Below, piece by piece: positions 40,837 to 49,617 of a stretch of DNA of 64,000 nt (within the stretch, counting starts at the first letter, position 1; the number at the start of each line of letters is the position of its first letter). Origin of the DNA: Cerasibacillus terrae (lineage in GTDB: Bacteria; Bacillota; Bacilli; Bacillales; Amphibacillaceae); assembly GCF_008039555.1 (NCBI RefSeq), contig NZ_VDUW01000003.1, positions 62,001-126,000 on the forward strand, read 5' to 3'. A model generated the notes under the pieces. That model was not told the origin of the DNA. It did no database searches and was given only the letters and a program-made list of their open reading frames with translations. The translations under genes and the position numbers were made by a program.

Positions 40837-41139
40837 CTTGCGATTTTTCGAATTTTTTTGATAGAACTCTCTTTAAAGGATAGTTCAATATATGTGGATA
40901 GATTATATTATGTCTGTATCAAAGGAATATACTGATTTAAAAGCAATAATATAGCAGCACATATTTACCCTTGTAGCTGCAAGAGAAAGCAACAACCTTT
41001 TTAAACAAGTGAGGTAAGCTAAAGTGCAACAAAATAATACCGTCGAGATGAGGGATTCCCCTGATTAAAAAAATGATATTAGAAGAGGTAAAAATGCTAA
41101 GGAAATATTAAATGTTCAAATACCTTCCTATAAATAGCT
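40837..41139. other. Intergenic stretch before the 51-bp repeats
   Basis: No gene recognised. A GTG at 41023 after GTGAGGT opens only 15 codons (QQNNTVEMRDSPD), which looks like the start of a lost gene. Confidence 0.35.
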
Positions 41140-41400
41140 ATGGATGCCCGCAAAAGAGGGAAATCTGGAAAATCGGTCACCCAAACAGGAATGGATGCCC
41201 GCAAAAGAGGGAAATCTGGAAAATCGGTCACCCAAACAGGAATGGATGCCCACAAAAGAGGGAAATCTGGAAAATCGGTCACCCAAACAGGAATGGATGC
41301 CCGCAAAAGCCGAAAATCTGGAAAATCGGTCACCCAAATAGGAATGGATGCCCGCAAAAGCCGAAAATCCGGAAAATCGGTCATCCAAACAGATATTGAT
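41140..41400. repeat. Tandem repeat with exact 51-bp unit (locus C)
   Basis: Five consecutive units start with ATGGATGCCCGCAAAAG-like sequence at 41140, 41191, 41242, 41293 and 41344, an exact 51-base period, and a partial sixth begins at 41395. Units 1-3 carry AAAAGAGGG, while units 4-5 carry AAAAGCCGA. Because 51 is divisible by 3, both strands stay open in several frames and give fake 17-residue repeat proteins. There are no unique spacers, so it is not a CRISPR array. The flanking 41401-41820 shows no gene. Confidence 0.95.
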
Positions 41401-41820
41401 GTCAAAATATAATTAGATTCTGCAAGGGATCATAGGAGAATCATAAGTTTTTATACTAAAATTGGCAGATGTAAATTTGTTTAATTCATATGTTGTATAT
41501 CAGAAACTAACGTATGAACTAGATATAGAGGAGATTTAATGATTTTTTTATTTTCATTCAAAAAAGGAAATGGATCTTATGAGAAATAATGAATTTAATC
41601 ATGATATTTTATTGAAAGCAATGTAAAAAAACACAAAAAATCAAGTGTGCACTTTTTTTTAGAAAAGAATTCTATTTGATAGATGATTAAAATAGGAAAA
41701 CAACTTGAATGGTCATTTTAGCTATGGTAATATAACTATCTCATGTTAGTAGTTTAATAGAAAAACACTTTAAAATACAGTGTTCATATAGAAAATATTA
41801 ATTTTCTAAGGGGGAAAAAT

Positions 41821-43203
41821 ATGGCATATCGTTATAATGAAAATACATTTGTTGTTGACATTGATCATTTAGATGTGAGAGGAACTGGGCAAGCAGTTAT
41901 TGAGTGGGAAAATAAACACGGAAAAATAAAGAAGAACAAAATAAATATACCTTACACACTTCCTGGTGAAAAGGTTCAAGCTACACTTGTCCCACCATAT
42001 CGTCGAAGAGTGGCACAGGTTGATCATATTATCAAAGCACATCCAGAACGAATTGAACCAGAATGCCCACATTTTCAAAGTTGTGGTGGTTGCTCATGGC
42101 AACATTGGACATATGAGGCACAACTTAGACAGAAAACGAATCAAGTGAAATTCTTATTAGAGGAGCAGGGTTTTGATACATCTCTGGTTGAAGAGACGAT
42201 TGGAGCAGATGATGAATGGCATTACCGGAATAAAATGGAATTCACATTTGGTATAGATGGAACACTTGGCCTACATGAAAAAGATAACTTCCGTAAAATT
42301 ATTTCATTGGAAACATGCCTGCTTGCTAGTGATGCTATGATAGCTGCAACATTGGAAGTAGCTGATTGGGCGAGAGAACATCAATTAGCAGGATATAATA
42401 AAGAAACACATGAGGGATTGTTACGCCATTTAATGGTTCGTTATTCACGGACTACCGGAGAAATGATTCTTGCTTTATTTGCGACAGAAGCTCCTGATGC
42501 TGTAAAAGCTTCCCATGATTTAATTTATCGCATAGGTAAAAAATTCCCACAAGTAAAAAGTTTTATGTGGCTAAAAAACAACAATATTTCTGATCGAGCA
42601 CAGGCCGAAGAATCCTATAACTTATTAGGAAGGGATTTTATTTATGATGAATTAGCAGGTTTTCGCTACCGTATTTGGTTCGATACATTTTTTCAAACAA
42701 ACCCTAAACAAGCAGAAAAATTAGTGGAACTTGCGTTAGAAATGGCGAAACCTAAACAAACGGAAAAAATGATTGACCTATTTTGTGGGGTAGGAACATT
42801 TTCCTTACCATTTGCAAGACGTGTTCGTGAACTAGTCGGAATCGAAATTGTAGAAACATCCATTGAATCAGCAAAAAGAAATGCAAGCGATAATGGAGTT
42901 AATAATACGCACTTTCTCGCAAAGGATGCACGCCATGGGTTGATCGAAATGATTGAAAAATTCGGTAGTCCGAATTTATTATTATTGGATCCACCACGTT
43001 CTGGTGCTGGTGGTAAGGTGATGCGCCGAATTGCCCGGTCAAAACCGGAGCGAATTGTGTATGTATCATGTAACCCATTATCATTAGCAACAGATATAAA
43101 AGAACTGATTCCATTTGGCTATACATTGGAAAAAGTTCAACCTGTGGATCTTTTTCCGCAAACATATCATGTGGAGTGTGTGGCGTTGCTGTCAAAGGAA
43201 TAA
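41821..43203 (+). CDS. RlmCD-like class I RNA (uracil-5-)-methyltransferase, second copy
   Basis: 460 residues with AAGGGGGAAAAAT before the ATG. Like the copy at 26692, it has a TRAM-like N-terminal domain, Fe-S cysteines (ECPHFQSCGGCSWQ), the SAM motif DLFCGVGTFSLPFA and catalytic Cys in VSCNPLSLATDI. The two copies are clearly divergent in sequence, so this is an old paralogue, in the position of B. subtilis YfjO type proteins. Its RNA target (23S rRNA U747/U1939 or other) cannot be read from the sequence. Followed by a hairpin terminator. Confidence 0.9.
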   Translation: MAYRYNENTFVVDIDHLDVRGTGQAVIEWENKHGKIKKNKINIPYTLPGEKVQATLVPPYRRRVAQVDHIIKAHPERIEPECPHFQSCGGCSWQHWTYEAQLRQKTNQVKFLLEEQGFDTSLVEETIGADDEWHYRNKMEFTFGIDGTLGLHEKDNFRKIISLETCLLASDAMIAATLEVADWAREHQLAGYNKETHEGLLRHLMVRYSRTTGEMILALFATEAPDAVKASHDLIYRIGKKFPQVKSFMWLKNNNISDRAQAEESYNLLGRDFIYDELAGFRYRIWFDTFFQTNPKQAEKLVELALEMAKPKQTEKMIDLFCGVGTFSLPFARRVRELVGIEIVETSIESAKRNASDNGVNNTHFLAKDARHGLIEMIEKFGSPNLLLLDPPRSGAGGKVMRRIARSKPERIVYVSCNPLSLATDIKELIPFGYTLEKVQPVDLFPQTYHVECVALLSKE

Positions 43204-43239
43204 ACATTGATACATCAACGTTTCTAAGTTTCTAAATGA

Positions 43240-43280
43240 AACATCTACTTTGTCTACTCGGGCAGAATAGGTGTTTTTTT
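43240..43280 (+). terminator. Terminator after the second RlmCD-like gene
   Basis: AACATCTA (43240-43247) pairs with TAGGTGTT (43268-43275), followed by T-rich DNA. Together with the 40 bases upstream it resembles 28561-28636. Confidence 0.75.
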
Positions 43281-43548
43281 GTTTTGGTAACATATTAAGT
43301 TGTTGTGAAAAACAGATCGGTTGAATGGACAGAATGAATATCAGTTTAGTGAATGGATAAAATAGATGTTGGAAAATTTAGAATGAATGACAGTTATTTC
43401 TATTTTTATATGTGACGGTATAAAATAAGAAAATATCACAGATTAGTCTGAGCGTAATTATGCTTTAATAAAATCACAATTATGTTAAGAGGAGATTCTA
43501 GTAAATTTCAAGATATAAAAGAAATACAGGTAAATTGGTGGGATAAGG
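43281..43548. other. Intergenic stretch, no gene seen
   Basis: No open frame or dyad was recognised. The stretch is AT-rich. Confidence 0.4.
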
Positions 43549-43803
43549 ATGAAGACTTTTAATAAACAAAACACCAAAAACCTTAGAAAGTTGATATTGA
43601 GTAAAATGGAAACATTTTTAAAGAGAAGACCAAAACTTTCACGTTTAGTGTTAGAAGTCAGCCAATCAAAAGTAGATAAAGCGTTAGTGAAGACCTCCAC
43701 ACAACTTGGTATAGTTAACTGGAAATGTTTTTTTCTATGTTTGTTGTTATGCATTTTAATCATGGACAAAATTGCAAAGACCCAGTACATGGGTTTGCAA
43801 TAA
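43549..43803 (+). CDS. Hypothetical basic protein with one membrane segment
   Basis: 84 residues after GGTGGGATAAGG. The first 50 residues are very basic (KKLILSKMETFLKRRPKL-like), followed by one hydrophobic stretch (CFFLCLLLCILIM, about 60-72). No family is recognised. It could be a small membrane protein or a remnant, and a chance frame is possible. Confidence 0.4.
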   Translation: MKTFNKQNTKNLRKLILSKMETFLKRRPKLSRLVLEVSQSKVDKALVKTSTQLGIVNWKCFFLCLLLCILIMDKIAKTQYMGLQ

Positions 43804-43898
43804 AAAATATATAAGCACTTTTAGGTTCTTCATGGAAATTACTAATCCTTTTAGAATTCCACCTGTTGTTACTGCATAAGCTGGTGTAATGAGCTATG

Positions 43899-44260
43899 TC
43901 ATTTAGCCAAATTATCTTTAATGACCTGAAGGCTTTCTGGATCTAAATCATCTTTAATAATTTCTACTGCCTGGTTCACACCCATTCCTTGTCACTGGGA
44001 TACTTTTTCATGTTCATCATACTCTCTTTCATTGACAGCATTATCCCATTATCTTCAACGGCTTTACCACCGAGATTTTGAATGCGTTCGGCCGTTCTTG
44101 CAGCATGCTGTTTATGTTCTTGTTGAATACGCTGTGGCTCATCTTTGAGTTTTGGATCTTGGGTATGTTTAATGAAATGTTCATAAGCATGGATTCCCAT
44201 ATACTCCCCTTTTAAAAAGGCATTTAACTCTTTCACGACATCCTTTTGATTCATTGGCAT
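43899..44260 (-). pseudogene. Frameshifted DUF2383-like protein
   Basis: An 94-codon frame starts MPMNQKDVVKELNAFLKGEY, with a strong AGGTT/GGGGAGG site on the minus strand, and has ferritin-like helix features (EYMGIHAYEHFIKHTQDP, EHKQHAARTAERI). It stops after KKYPSDKEWV. In the next frame the sequence continues plausibly with MGVNQAVEIIKDDLDPESLQ and ends at a TGA at 43899-43901. Restoring one base near 43983 would join the two, although the joined protein would still be shorter than the ~140-150 residues expected. Family: small four-helix proteins of unknown role, often near stress genes. Confidence 0.65.
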
Positions 44261-44581
44261 AACCTCCCCATAATAGCAAGCTAAGTTGCTATTTATTTTT
44301 TAGGTTTGAAACTGATAAATATACATCAGAAGTCTTCAATGTTATTTGAATAAGCAACTTATCTATTGAATTTTTGGTGGATTGGACTGATTACATAAAA
44401 AAACTGTATATGATTATCATTTTGTGGGAAGTTCTATGTAATCCATTACCTAAAAGAAAATGGATAATCAGACTGGGTTAATTGACCTCATTAAAGAAAT
44501 ACTTTAAAACGTGTGTGTCGTTTATATTTTTCAACATGTATACAAATACTATTACCACCAATATAAAAGGAGTGTATGTAG

Positions 44582-45004
44582 TTGAACCAAACAGAAATCA
44601 GAGATAAAATCGAGGAAATACTTAATGAAAGCCATACTGGTACAATGGCAACTGTAAAAAATAATAAACCTCATTCCAGATATATGACTTTTTTCCATAG
44701 GGATCTTATCCTTTATACACCGACAGATAAGAATGCAGATAAAACAGAGGAAATTGATGCCAATCCATATACACATGTTATTATCGGTTATGAAGGAGAG
44801 GGGTTTGGTGATGAGTACATTGAGTATCAAGGAAAGGTTACATTTAATCATTCAGAAGAGTTGAAGAAAGAGCTTTGGAATGACGACATGAAATCATATT
44901 TCGATGGTCCGGAAGACCCTAATTATACTTTACTGGAGATTCATCCTATTGGCGTACGATTAATGAATAAAAAAGGAGAACCTCCAATTGAATTAGAAAT
45001 ATAA
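44582..45004 (+). CDS. Pyridoxamine 5'-phosphate oxidase-family protein (general stress protein 26 type)
   Basis: 140 residues from a TTG, preceded by AAAGGAG. The fold is the split-barrel FMN-binding family (GTMATVKNNKPHSRYMTFFH, then LILYTPTDKNADKTEEI and NPYTHVIIGYEG), close to B. subtilis YdaG, a SigB-controlled general stress protein. A SigB promoter is not evident upstream. It probably binds FMN or F420-like cofactor; substrate unknown. Confidence 0.85.
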   Translation: MNQTEIRDKIEEILNESHTGTMATVKNNKPHSRYMTFFHRDLILYTPTDKNADKTEEIDANPYTHVIIGYEGEGFGDEYIEYQGKVTFNHSEELKKELWNDDMKSYFDGPEDPNYTLLEIHPIGVRLMNKKGEPPIELEI

Positions 45005-45101
45005 AAAGGGTAGCTGTTCATCGCCTATAAGCAATGACGTAAATAATTAATAGTTCTGTTATTAGGAGGAAAAAATAATAAATACTTAGGTAGCAATTTG
45101 A

Positions 45102-45433
45102 AACTACGGACTTTGGGGAGATGATAAATCCGGACTGGAAGGGTATTTGAAAATGTTCGAAAAGCTGGAGGCTTCTCTCCCGGTATTAGCCAGTAGGGAT
45201 TTAACATTCGAAATGATACAGCATCGTTTTACGAAACCTGCTAAACGGGTAATCCAAGAAAAATATCTAATGACAAAGCTGGAATTGGATGAATCTAAAC
45301 GGAAAATGAAATGGGGTGACACGGGATATATAAATATGTTTATCAGGATAAGCATCAGGAAACAATCAAAGATACGATAGGAGGCTATGTAAGACGCTTC
45401 TTCCCTGATGCGAAAATCGAGTACTTTAGTTAA
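45102..45433 (+). pseudogene. Frameshifted gene remnant, unrecognised
   Basis: After a TGA at 45099-45101 the frame reads NYGLWGDDKSGLEGYLKMF and continues for about 77 codons to GDTGYI near 45332. The text then continues in another frame with YVYQDKHQETIKDTIGG and ends RRFFPDAKIEYFS at a TAA at 45431. Two extra bases at 45333-45334, or one lost base, explain the shift. This looks like the C-terminal part of a decayed gene. I cannot name the family. Confidence 0.55.
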
Positions 45434-45445
45434 ATCCCCAAATAC

Positions 45446-45504
45446 AGTACCTTCTCTCCTCTTGGTTCATAAGCTAAAGCATTAGGGAAAGGAGAGAAGG
45501 TACT
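45446..45504 (+). promoter_or_regulatory. Perfect hairpin hiding the ribosome site of the AEC transporter gene
   Basis: A perfect 15-bp stem pairs 45446-45460 (AGTACCTTCTCTCCT) with 45490-45504. The 3' arm contains the Shine-Dalgarno GGAGAG and the first base of the TTG start. The loop is 29 bases. Such a structure would block initiation unless opened. Confidence 0.7.
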
Positions 45505-46454
45505 TGCTTTCCACAGGTGCTTTTTTACAAGCGATGATTCCGCTCTATATCATGGCCTTGATTGGTTTTGTAACCCGAAGAATAAAAATAATTCATTCGT
45601 ATGCCAATCAAGTCATCACACAAATAATGCTATATATCACCCTACCAGCATTGATTTTATACTCGCTTAATACAAACCTTTCAAAAGAAATGCTTACAGA
45701 TTTTGCCTGGCTGATTACCATGTCTATTTTTATACTGAGTATATCTGTTTTTATTGGCATATTGCTCAGGAGAAAAGCTGCGCTGCCCATGAAGCAAAAA
45801 ATTGTCTATGAAAGTTTAATTATTTTTGGCAATCAGGGTTTTATTGGATTTGCCATCAGTTATATTTTAATGGAAGAACAAGGAGTTATTTACTTAACAC
45901 TATTTAATATCTGTTATTTGATTTTAATTTGGACATATGGAATATACCTTTTTACCAAGAGCGAACAAAGCGTAAACTGGAAAGCGTTATTTTTTAATCC
46001 CGGTATTCTGTCCACCCTGATAGGGCTGCTTATGTTGTTTCTTCCGTTTAGCTGGCCTATCCCGCTTTTGGATACGTTTGAAAGTATAGGAAAGATGACC
46101 ATTCCATTATCGATGATCTTGATAGGGAGTTTGCTGGCAGACTTACAATGGCATGAGTTACGCCAATACAGTAAAAATATTTATATTTGGATTGCAGCCG
46201 GCTGCAAATTATTCATTCTCCCATTATTTTTGTTTGTTTTTCTCTTTTTTCAAGTACCATATCCATTAGTCATCATTGCAGTGTTAACATCTGCAATGCC
46301 AAGCGCATCCACAACATCTGTCTATGCGCAAAAATTTGGAGGAGATGCTTCCTTTGCGTCATTTGGAATACTGCTTTCAACCCTGCTTTGTATTATTACA
46401 ATCCCATTGCTTTATACTTTGCTACAGTGGCTGCACTCCTTTTTCTACCTTTAA
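45504..46454 (+). CDS. AEC-family transporter
   Basis: 316 residues from a TTG at 45504, 7 bases after GGAGAG. About ten hydrophobic helices. The family (auxin efflux carrier, also known for malate and other small-acid carriers in bacteria) is indicated by GAFLQAMIPLYIMALIGF, the ITLPALILYSL segment and the C-terminal SAMPSASTTSVYAQKFGGD. The substrate is not evident. The translation start is enclosed in a strong hairpin, so expression is probably conditional. A later ATG at 45534 is an alternative start. Confidence 0.85.
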   Translation: MLSTGAFLQAMIPLYIMALIGFVTRRIKIIHSYANQVITQIMLYITLPALILYSLNTNLSKEMLTDFAWLITMSIFILSISVFIGILLRRKAALPMKQKIVYESLIIFGNQGFIGFAISYILMEEQGVIYLTLFNICYLILIWTYGIYLFTKSEQSVNWKALFFNPGILSTLIGLLMLFLPFSWPIPLLDTFESIGKMTIPLSMILIGSLLADLQWHELRQYSKNIYIWIAAGCKLFILPLFLFVFLFFQVPYPLVIIAVLTSAMPSASTTSVYAQKFGGDASFASFGILLSTLLCIITIPLLYTLLQWLHSFFYL

Positions 46455-46513
46455 TATGTATGGAATCCCTATTATAGCCAATAATATTGGGAAAAGTATT
46501 GAAGGAGAATTCG

Positions 46514-46921
46514 ATGATATATTTGGAAACGGATATGGAAGGTAAGGAAATGTCTTTTGGCGATGCACAAAGAACTCTAAAGAAATACGGCTTTAATATG
46601 GGGGGTAACTGGGAGTACGACAGTGGGATTTTTGATGGTGTGATGCACCGGGAAGGTGGCGAAACGATTTATGTTCGAATGCCTTTTCAAGTGCTCAAAG
46701 GGGAACTGGACCGAAAAGATGCATGGATAGAATTCCAAAAACCCTTTGTAATCAAACATGTTGTTAACGTTGGGTTAGACCACGACACGAATTCACTGCT
46801 TACTGCTAGTGGTTTCAACCAATTTCAAGAACCCCTTGATAAGGACGGCTATATTCACGATAAAAGCAAATGGCAGGAATTTGGCGAGGAAGCAATTGGG
46901 AATATATTAAATAAGTTATAA
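46514..46921 (+). CDS. YugN-like family protein
   Basis: 135 residues from the ATG at 46514, with GAAGGAG 6 bases upstream; a longer frame begins at 46487 but its leader is poor. It matches the small YugN-like family by MEGKEMSFGDAQRTLKKYGF, GGNWEYDSGIFDG and the C-terminal VGLDHDTNSLLTASGFNQF. Function unknown; cytoplasmic. It follows the AEC gene by 59 bases. Confidence 0.82.
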   Translation: MIYLETDMEGKEMSFGDAQRTLKKYGFNMGGNWEYDSGIFDGVMHREGGETIYVRMPFQVLKGELDRKDAWIEFQKPFVIKHVVNVGLDHDTNSLLTASGFNQFQEPLDKDGYIHDKSKWQEFGEEAIGNILNKL

Positions 46922-47239
46922 TTTTTAATCCTTTAGTCACCTATAATTTAATATTTTTTGAATGAGCGTCTTCCTGACCCGGACCTACTGGCAAATGAGA
47001 TTAAGCATTGAAGCTGGATTAGAGAGTTTCAAGGAGATGATTACGTTAAATGGTAGAACAGAAGATGAAGATTAATTAGAAGAACTAAGCTTTAGGCTGA
47101 TATATGTATTTAAGCACTCTATTATGGAGTGCTTTTTCTTTGAAAATTGACTAAGTATCATTGAATCCATTAGAATGTGAATGTATTGAAAGGATATACT
47201 TCTGGCAATCGGGTTACTGAATTTGAACAAAAATACGCA
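46922..47239. other. Intergenic stretch with gene scraps
   Basis: A short frame NERLPDPDLLANEIKH ends at a TGA near 47009 without a start and may be the tail of a lost gene. A terminator lies at 47112-47138. Confidence 0.35.
47112..47138 (+). terminator. Terminator of a lost or short gene
   Basis: AAGCACTC pairs with GAGTGCTT around TATTATG, followed by TTTTC. No intact gene ends directly before it. Confidence 0.75.
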
Positions 47240-47276
47240 CCCCTGTCAAGAAACAATTAGTTTCTTGAGACAGGGG
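47240..47276 (-). terminator. Long inverted repeat, possible minus-strand terminator
   Basis: CCCCTGTCAAGAAAC pairs with GTTTCTTGAGACAGGGG (one base bulge) around AATTA. On the minus strand it is followed by TGCGTATTTTT, which fits a terminator for the small minus-strand frame at 47336-47506. Confidence 0.6.
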
Positions 47277-47335
47277 AGTAGTATTTTGGGATATAACTTT
47301 CTGTGTAAACTGGGAACCCAAATGACGCCGCTGTT

Positions 47336-47506
47336 TTAATAACTGAATTTCTTCATCTTGTCATTAGCTATTGAAAGCATATGCAGATTCGCCCACACAC
47401 GGTATGGATACGTACCATTGTCCATAACCAATCCAAACTCTATCCGAACCGTTACTGCTAGAAGCCGTCCCGCTCCTCTAAGCCTTGCAATCCAGTCAGA
47501 AAACAT
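47336..47506 (-). CDS. Small unrecognised minus-strand gene or gene end
   Basis: An ATG at 47504-47506 opens 56 codons (MFSDWIARLRGAGRLLAVTV and on to MKKFSY). The same frame is open upstream to about 47590 with plausible text (SIVKLIPKGFLSIAN) and an AGGAGA site, so it may be longer with an unusual start. The base composition is richer in G+C than its surroundings. A hairpin follows. No family recognised; it could be the tail of a truncated gene. Confidence 0.35.
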   Translation of the reverse strand: MFSDWIARLRGAGRLLAVTVRIEFGLVMDNGTYPYRVWANLHMLSIANDKMKKFSY

Positions 47507-47642
47507 GTTCGCAATACTTAGGAACCCTTTTGGGATTAATTTAACAATGGAATTCAGTAAATTCTGGTTCCTTTCTCCTCCGTGTGCTTAACAAGTCGAG
47601 TGATTTGTTTATGAGATAATAAATAACGATGAGGTGATTTTT

Positions 47643-48308
47643 ATGCAAAATCAACATGTTATTTCATTAAAAGTGTTATTTGAAGCAAATAGAATTGAAG
47701 ACAATGCTGTTCAAATGGAAAAATACATGCATGGGAAGTTTTCGTTTATTGGATTAAAAGCGAAAGAGCGAAGAGATATATCTAAAACGTTCATGAAAGA
47801 AGTTGATTTCCACCAAGAGGATGTTGAATCCATTATTCGTACATTATGGGAGATGCCAGAGAGAGAGTATCAATATGTAGCGGTTGATTATTTAGTGAAA
47901 AACAAAAAATGTTTAACCGATAGCCACTTAGAATTATTAGAATATCTCATAACGACAAAATCATGGTGGGATACGATAGATGCAATTGCAAGCCATTTAG
48001 TTGGTATCGTTTTTCAGAAAAACCCTCATTTAATAATAGATTGGGGAGAGAAATGGCTGGATTCAGGTAATATTTGGCTACAGCGAACAATGCTTCTTTT
48101 TCAGCTGAAATATAAGGAAAAAACAGATAAGAAATTATTGGCTTCTATTATTTTACGATTGAAGGATATTGATGAATTTTTTATTCAAAAGGCAATTGGC
48201 TGGTCATTGAGAGAATATTCTAAAACAAATCCGGAGTTTGTATCCACTTATATTGAGAAACAAGAACTATCTAATTTAGCTATTCGTGAAGGTTCAAAAT
48301 ATATTTAG
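47643..48308 (+). CDS. AlkD-like DNA alkylation repair protein
   Basis: 221 residues from the ATG at 47643, with GAGGTG at 47631-47636; the GTG at 47634 sits inside that site. Built of helical HEAT-like repeats of the AlkD family. Conserved aromatic and acidic features appear in LVKNKKCLTD, TKSWWDTIDAIASHLVG and WLQRTMLLFQLKYKE, the last holding residues around the alkylated-base site. AlkD glycosylases excise cationic N3- and N7-alkyl purines. A downstream MFS gene begins 28 bases later, so they may be co-transcribed. Confidence 0.9.
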   Translation: MQNQHVISLKVLFEANRIEDNAVQMEKYMHGKFSFIGLKAKERRDISKTFMKEVDFHQEDVESIIRTLWEMPEREYQYVAVDYLVKNKKCLTDSHLELLEYLITTKSWWDTIDAIASHLVGIVFQKNPHLIIDWGEKWLDSGNIWLQRTMLLFQLKYKEKTDKKLLASIILRLKDIDEFFIQKAIGWSLREYSKTNPEFVSTYIEKQELSNLAIREGSKYI

Positions 48309-48336
48309 GATATAAGGTAGGTTAGGAGCTGGTTTA

Positions 48337-49548
48337 ATGAATACTAGATGGGGAGAATGGAAATCACTCGCCATATTACTTGCATCAATAGGTATTGCAG
48401 GTGTCGGGGATTTTATTTATCTTGTCGCTATTAATATTATTGTCTATCAAATGACTGGTTCTGCTGCTGCAGTAGCTGGTTTATGGATTATCAGTCCAAT
48501 TACAAACATCATTACGAAGTTCTGGACAGGAAGCTATATCGATTATCGAAGCAAACGCAAAATAATGATTATTACATATCTTATCAGGGCAATCTTTATT
48601 GCGCTTATTCCATTCGCTCCGAATATGGTTGTGATTTACAGTATACTTGTTTGCCTTAGTGTTGCAAAGGCCTTTTTCGGACCGGCTTCCATGACATATG
48701 TAACGATGCTTGTTCCACAATCAAAGCGAAAGCGCTTTAATGCGATTCGTTCCTTTACAACTTCAAGTGCATTTATTGTTGGACCTGCTATAGGTGGTAC
48801 CCTCATTCTTCTGACATCTGTTAATATGACACTTTGGTTGAATGCATGTTTATTTATTTTGGCTGCAATTCTATTAATTTTTCTACCACAGGGTGAAACA
48901 ATTTCCAAAGAGAGCATCCCTAAACTAACATTAAAACAAGTGATAGCTGACTTTACGGTTGTGGCAGATTTTATATCGAAAAATAGATACATATCATTTG
49001 TTTACATGGGATATATTTTAATTTTGCTATTTTCTTATGCGATGGATGCGCAAGAAGTGGTTTTTACGCAACAAGTAGTTGGATTATCAGAGATAGAGTA
49101 CAGTCTCTTGATTAGTATTACAGGTATTGGGTCTGTTATTGGAGCAGTTATTTTATCATTTTTCTCACATAAGTTTTCGCTTCGATATTTGATTGTAATA
49201 GGTATCGGGATGTCTAGTGTTGGATATATTATTTATGCATTCTCTTGGTCATTTGGTTCCATTGCAACAGGATTTATAATCTTAGGTTTTTTTAATGTTT
49301 ATGCAAATACTGGAATTACAACATTTTATCAAAACAATATCCCAGTCAATGTTATGGGAAGAGTAACAAGTATTTTTCAGTTGATTCAAAGCAGTCTTCA
49401 GGTTGTATTTATCCTCGCTGTTGGAATTGCTGCCGATATTATCCCTTTACGCACGACAATTATTGTATCCGCTATTTCTATGTTCTTCACAACTGTGATA
49501 TTTTCCATAGCTGTTTTTCTCCCTCGGAAGAGGAGATTTTATGTATAA
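48337..49548 (+). CDS. MFS transporter
   Basis: 403 residues with about 12 membrane helices. The N-terminal RWGEWKSLAILLASIGIAGV and the conserved SYIDYRSKRKIMII loop after helix 2 mark a major facilitator. It belongs to the drug-exporter-like group (MFS_3 style), with KRKRFNAIRSFTTSSAFIVGPAIGG. Substrate unknown. It ends close to the convergent bioF gene and shares a terminator region. Confidence 0.88.
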   Translation: MNTRWGEWKSLAILLASIGIAGVGDFIYLVAINIIVYQMTGSAAAVAGLWIISPITNIITKFWTGSYIDYRSKRKIMIITYLIRAIFIALIPFAPNMVVIYSILVCLSVAKAFFGPASMTYVTMLVPQSKRKRFNAIRSFTTSSAFIVGPAIGGTLILLTSVNMTLWLNACLFILAAILLIFLPQGETISKESIPKLTLKQVIADFTVVADFISKNRYISFVYMGYILILLFSYAMDAQEVVFTQQVVGLSEIEYSLLISITGIGSVIGAVILSFFSHKFSLRYLIVIGIGMSSVGYIIYAFSWSFGSIATGFIILGFFNVYANTGITTFYQNNIPVNVMGRVTSIFQLIQSSLQVVFILAVGIAADIIPLRTTIIVSAISMFFTTVIFSIAVFLPRKRRFYV

Positions 49549-49579
49549 ATAAACGAAAGAATCGATATAAGATAGCTGG

Positions 49580-49617
49580 AAAAAAGGAGAAAAGTACATC
49601 GTCTTTCCCCCCTTTAA
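49580..49617 (-). terminator. Bidirectional-looking terminator between MFS and bioF
   Basis: On the minus strand AAAGGGGGGAAAG pairs imperfectly with CTTTTCTCCTTT and is followed by T-rich DNA. It lies in the convergent gap. Confidence 0.6.

Noticed and set aside
41140..41400. Possible CRISPR array
   Set aside because: Units are contiguous with no unique spacers, and no cas gene is near.
41097..41412. Several overlapping open frames encoding 17-residue repeat proteins on both strands
   Set aside because: They follow automatically from a tandem repeat whose 51-base unit is divisible by three; all frames are open at once and none has a ribosome site.
47358..47591. Plus-strand open frame of 77 codons
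   Set aside because: The opposite strand has the more protein-like text and a following hairpin; the plus frame lacks a ribosome site.
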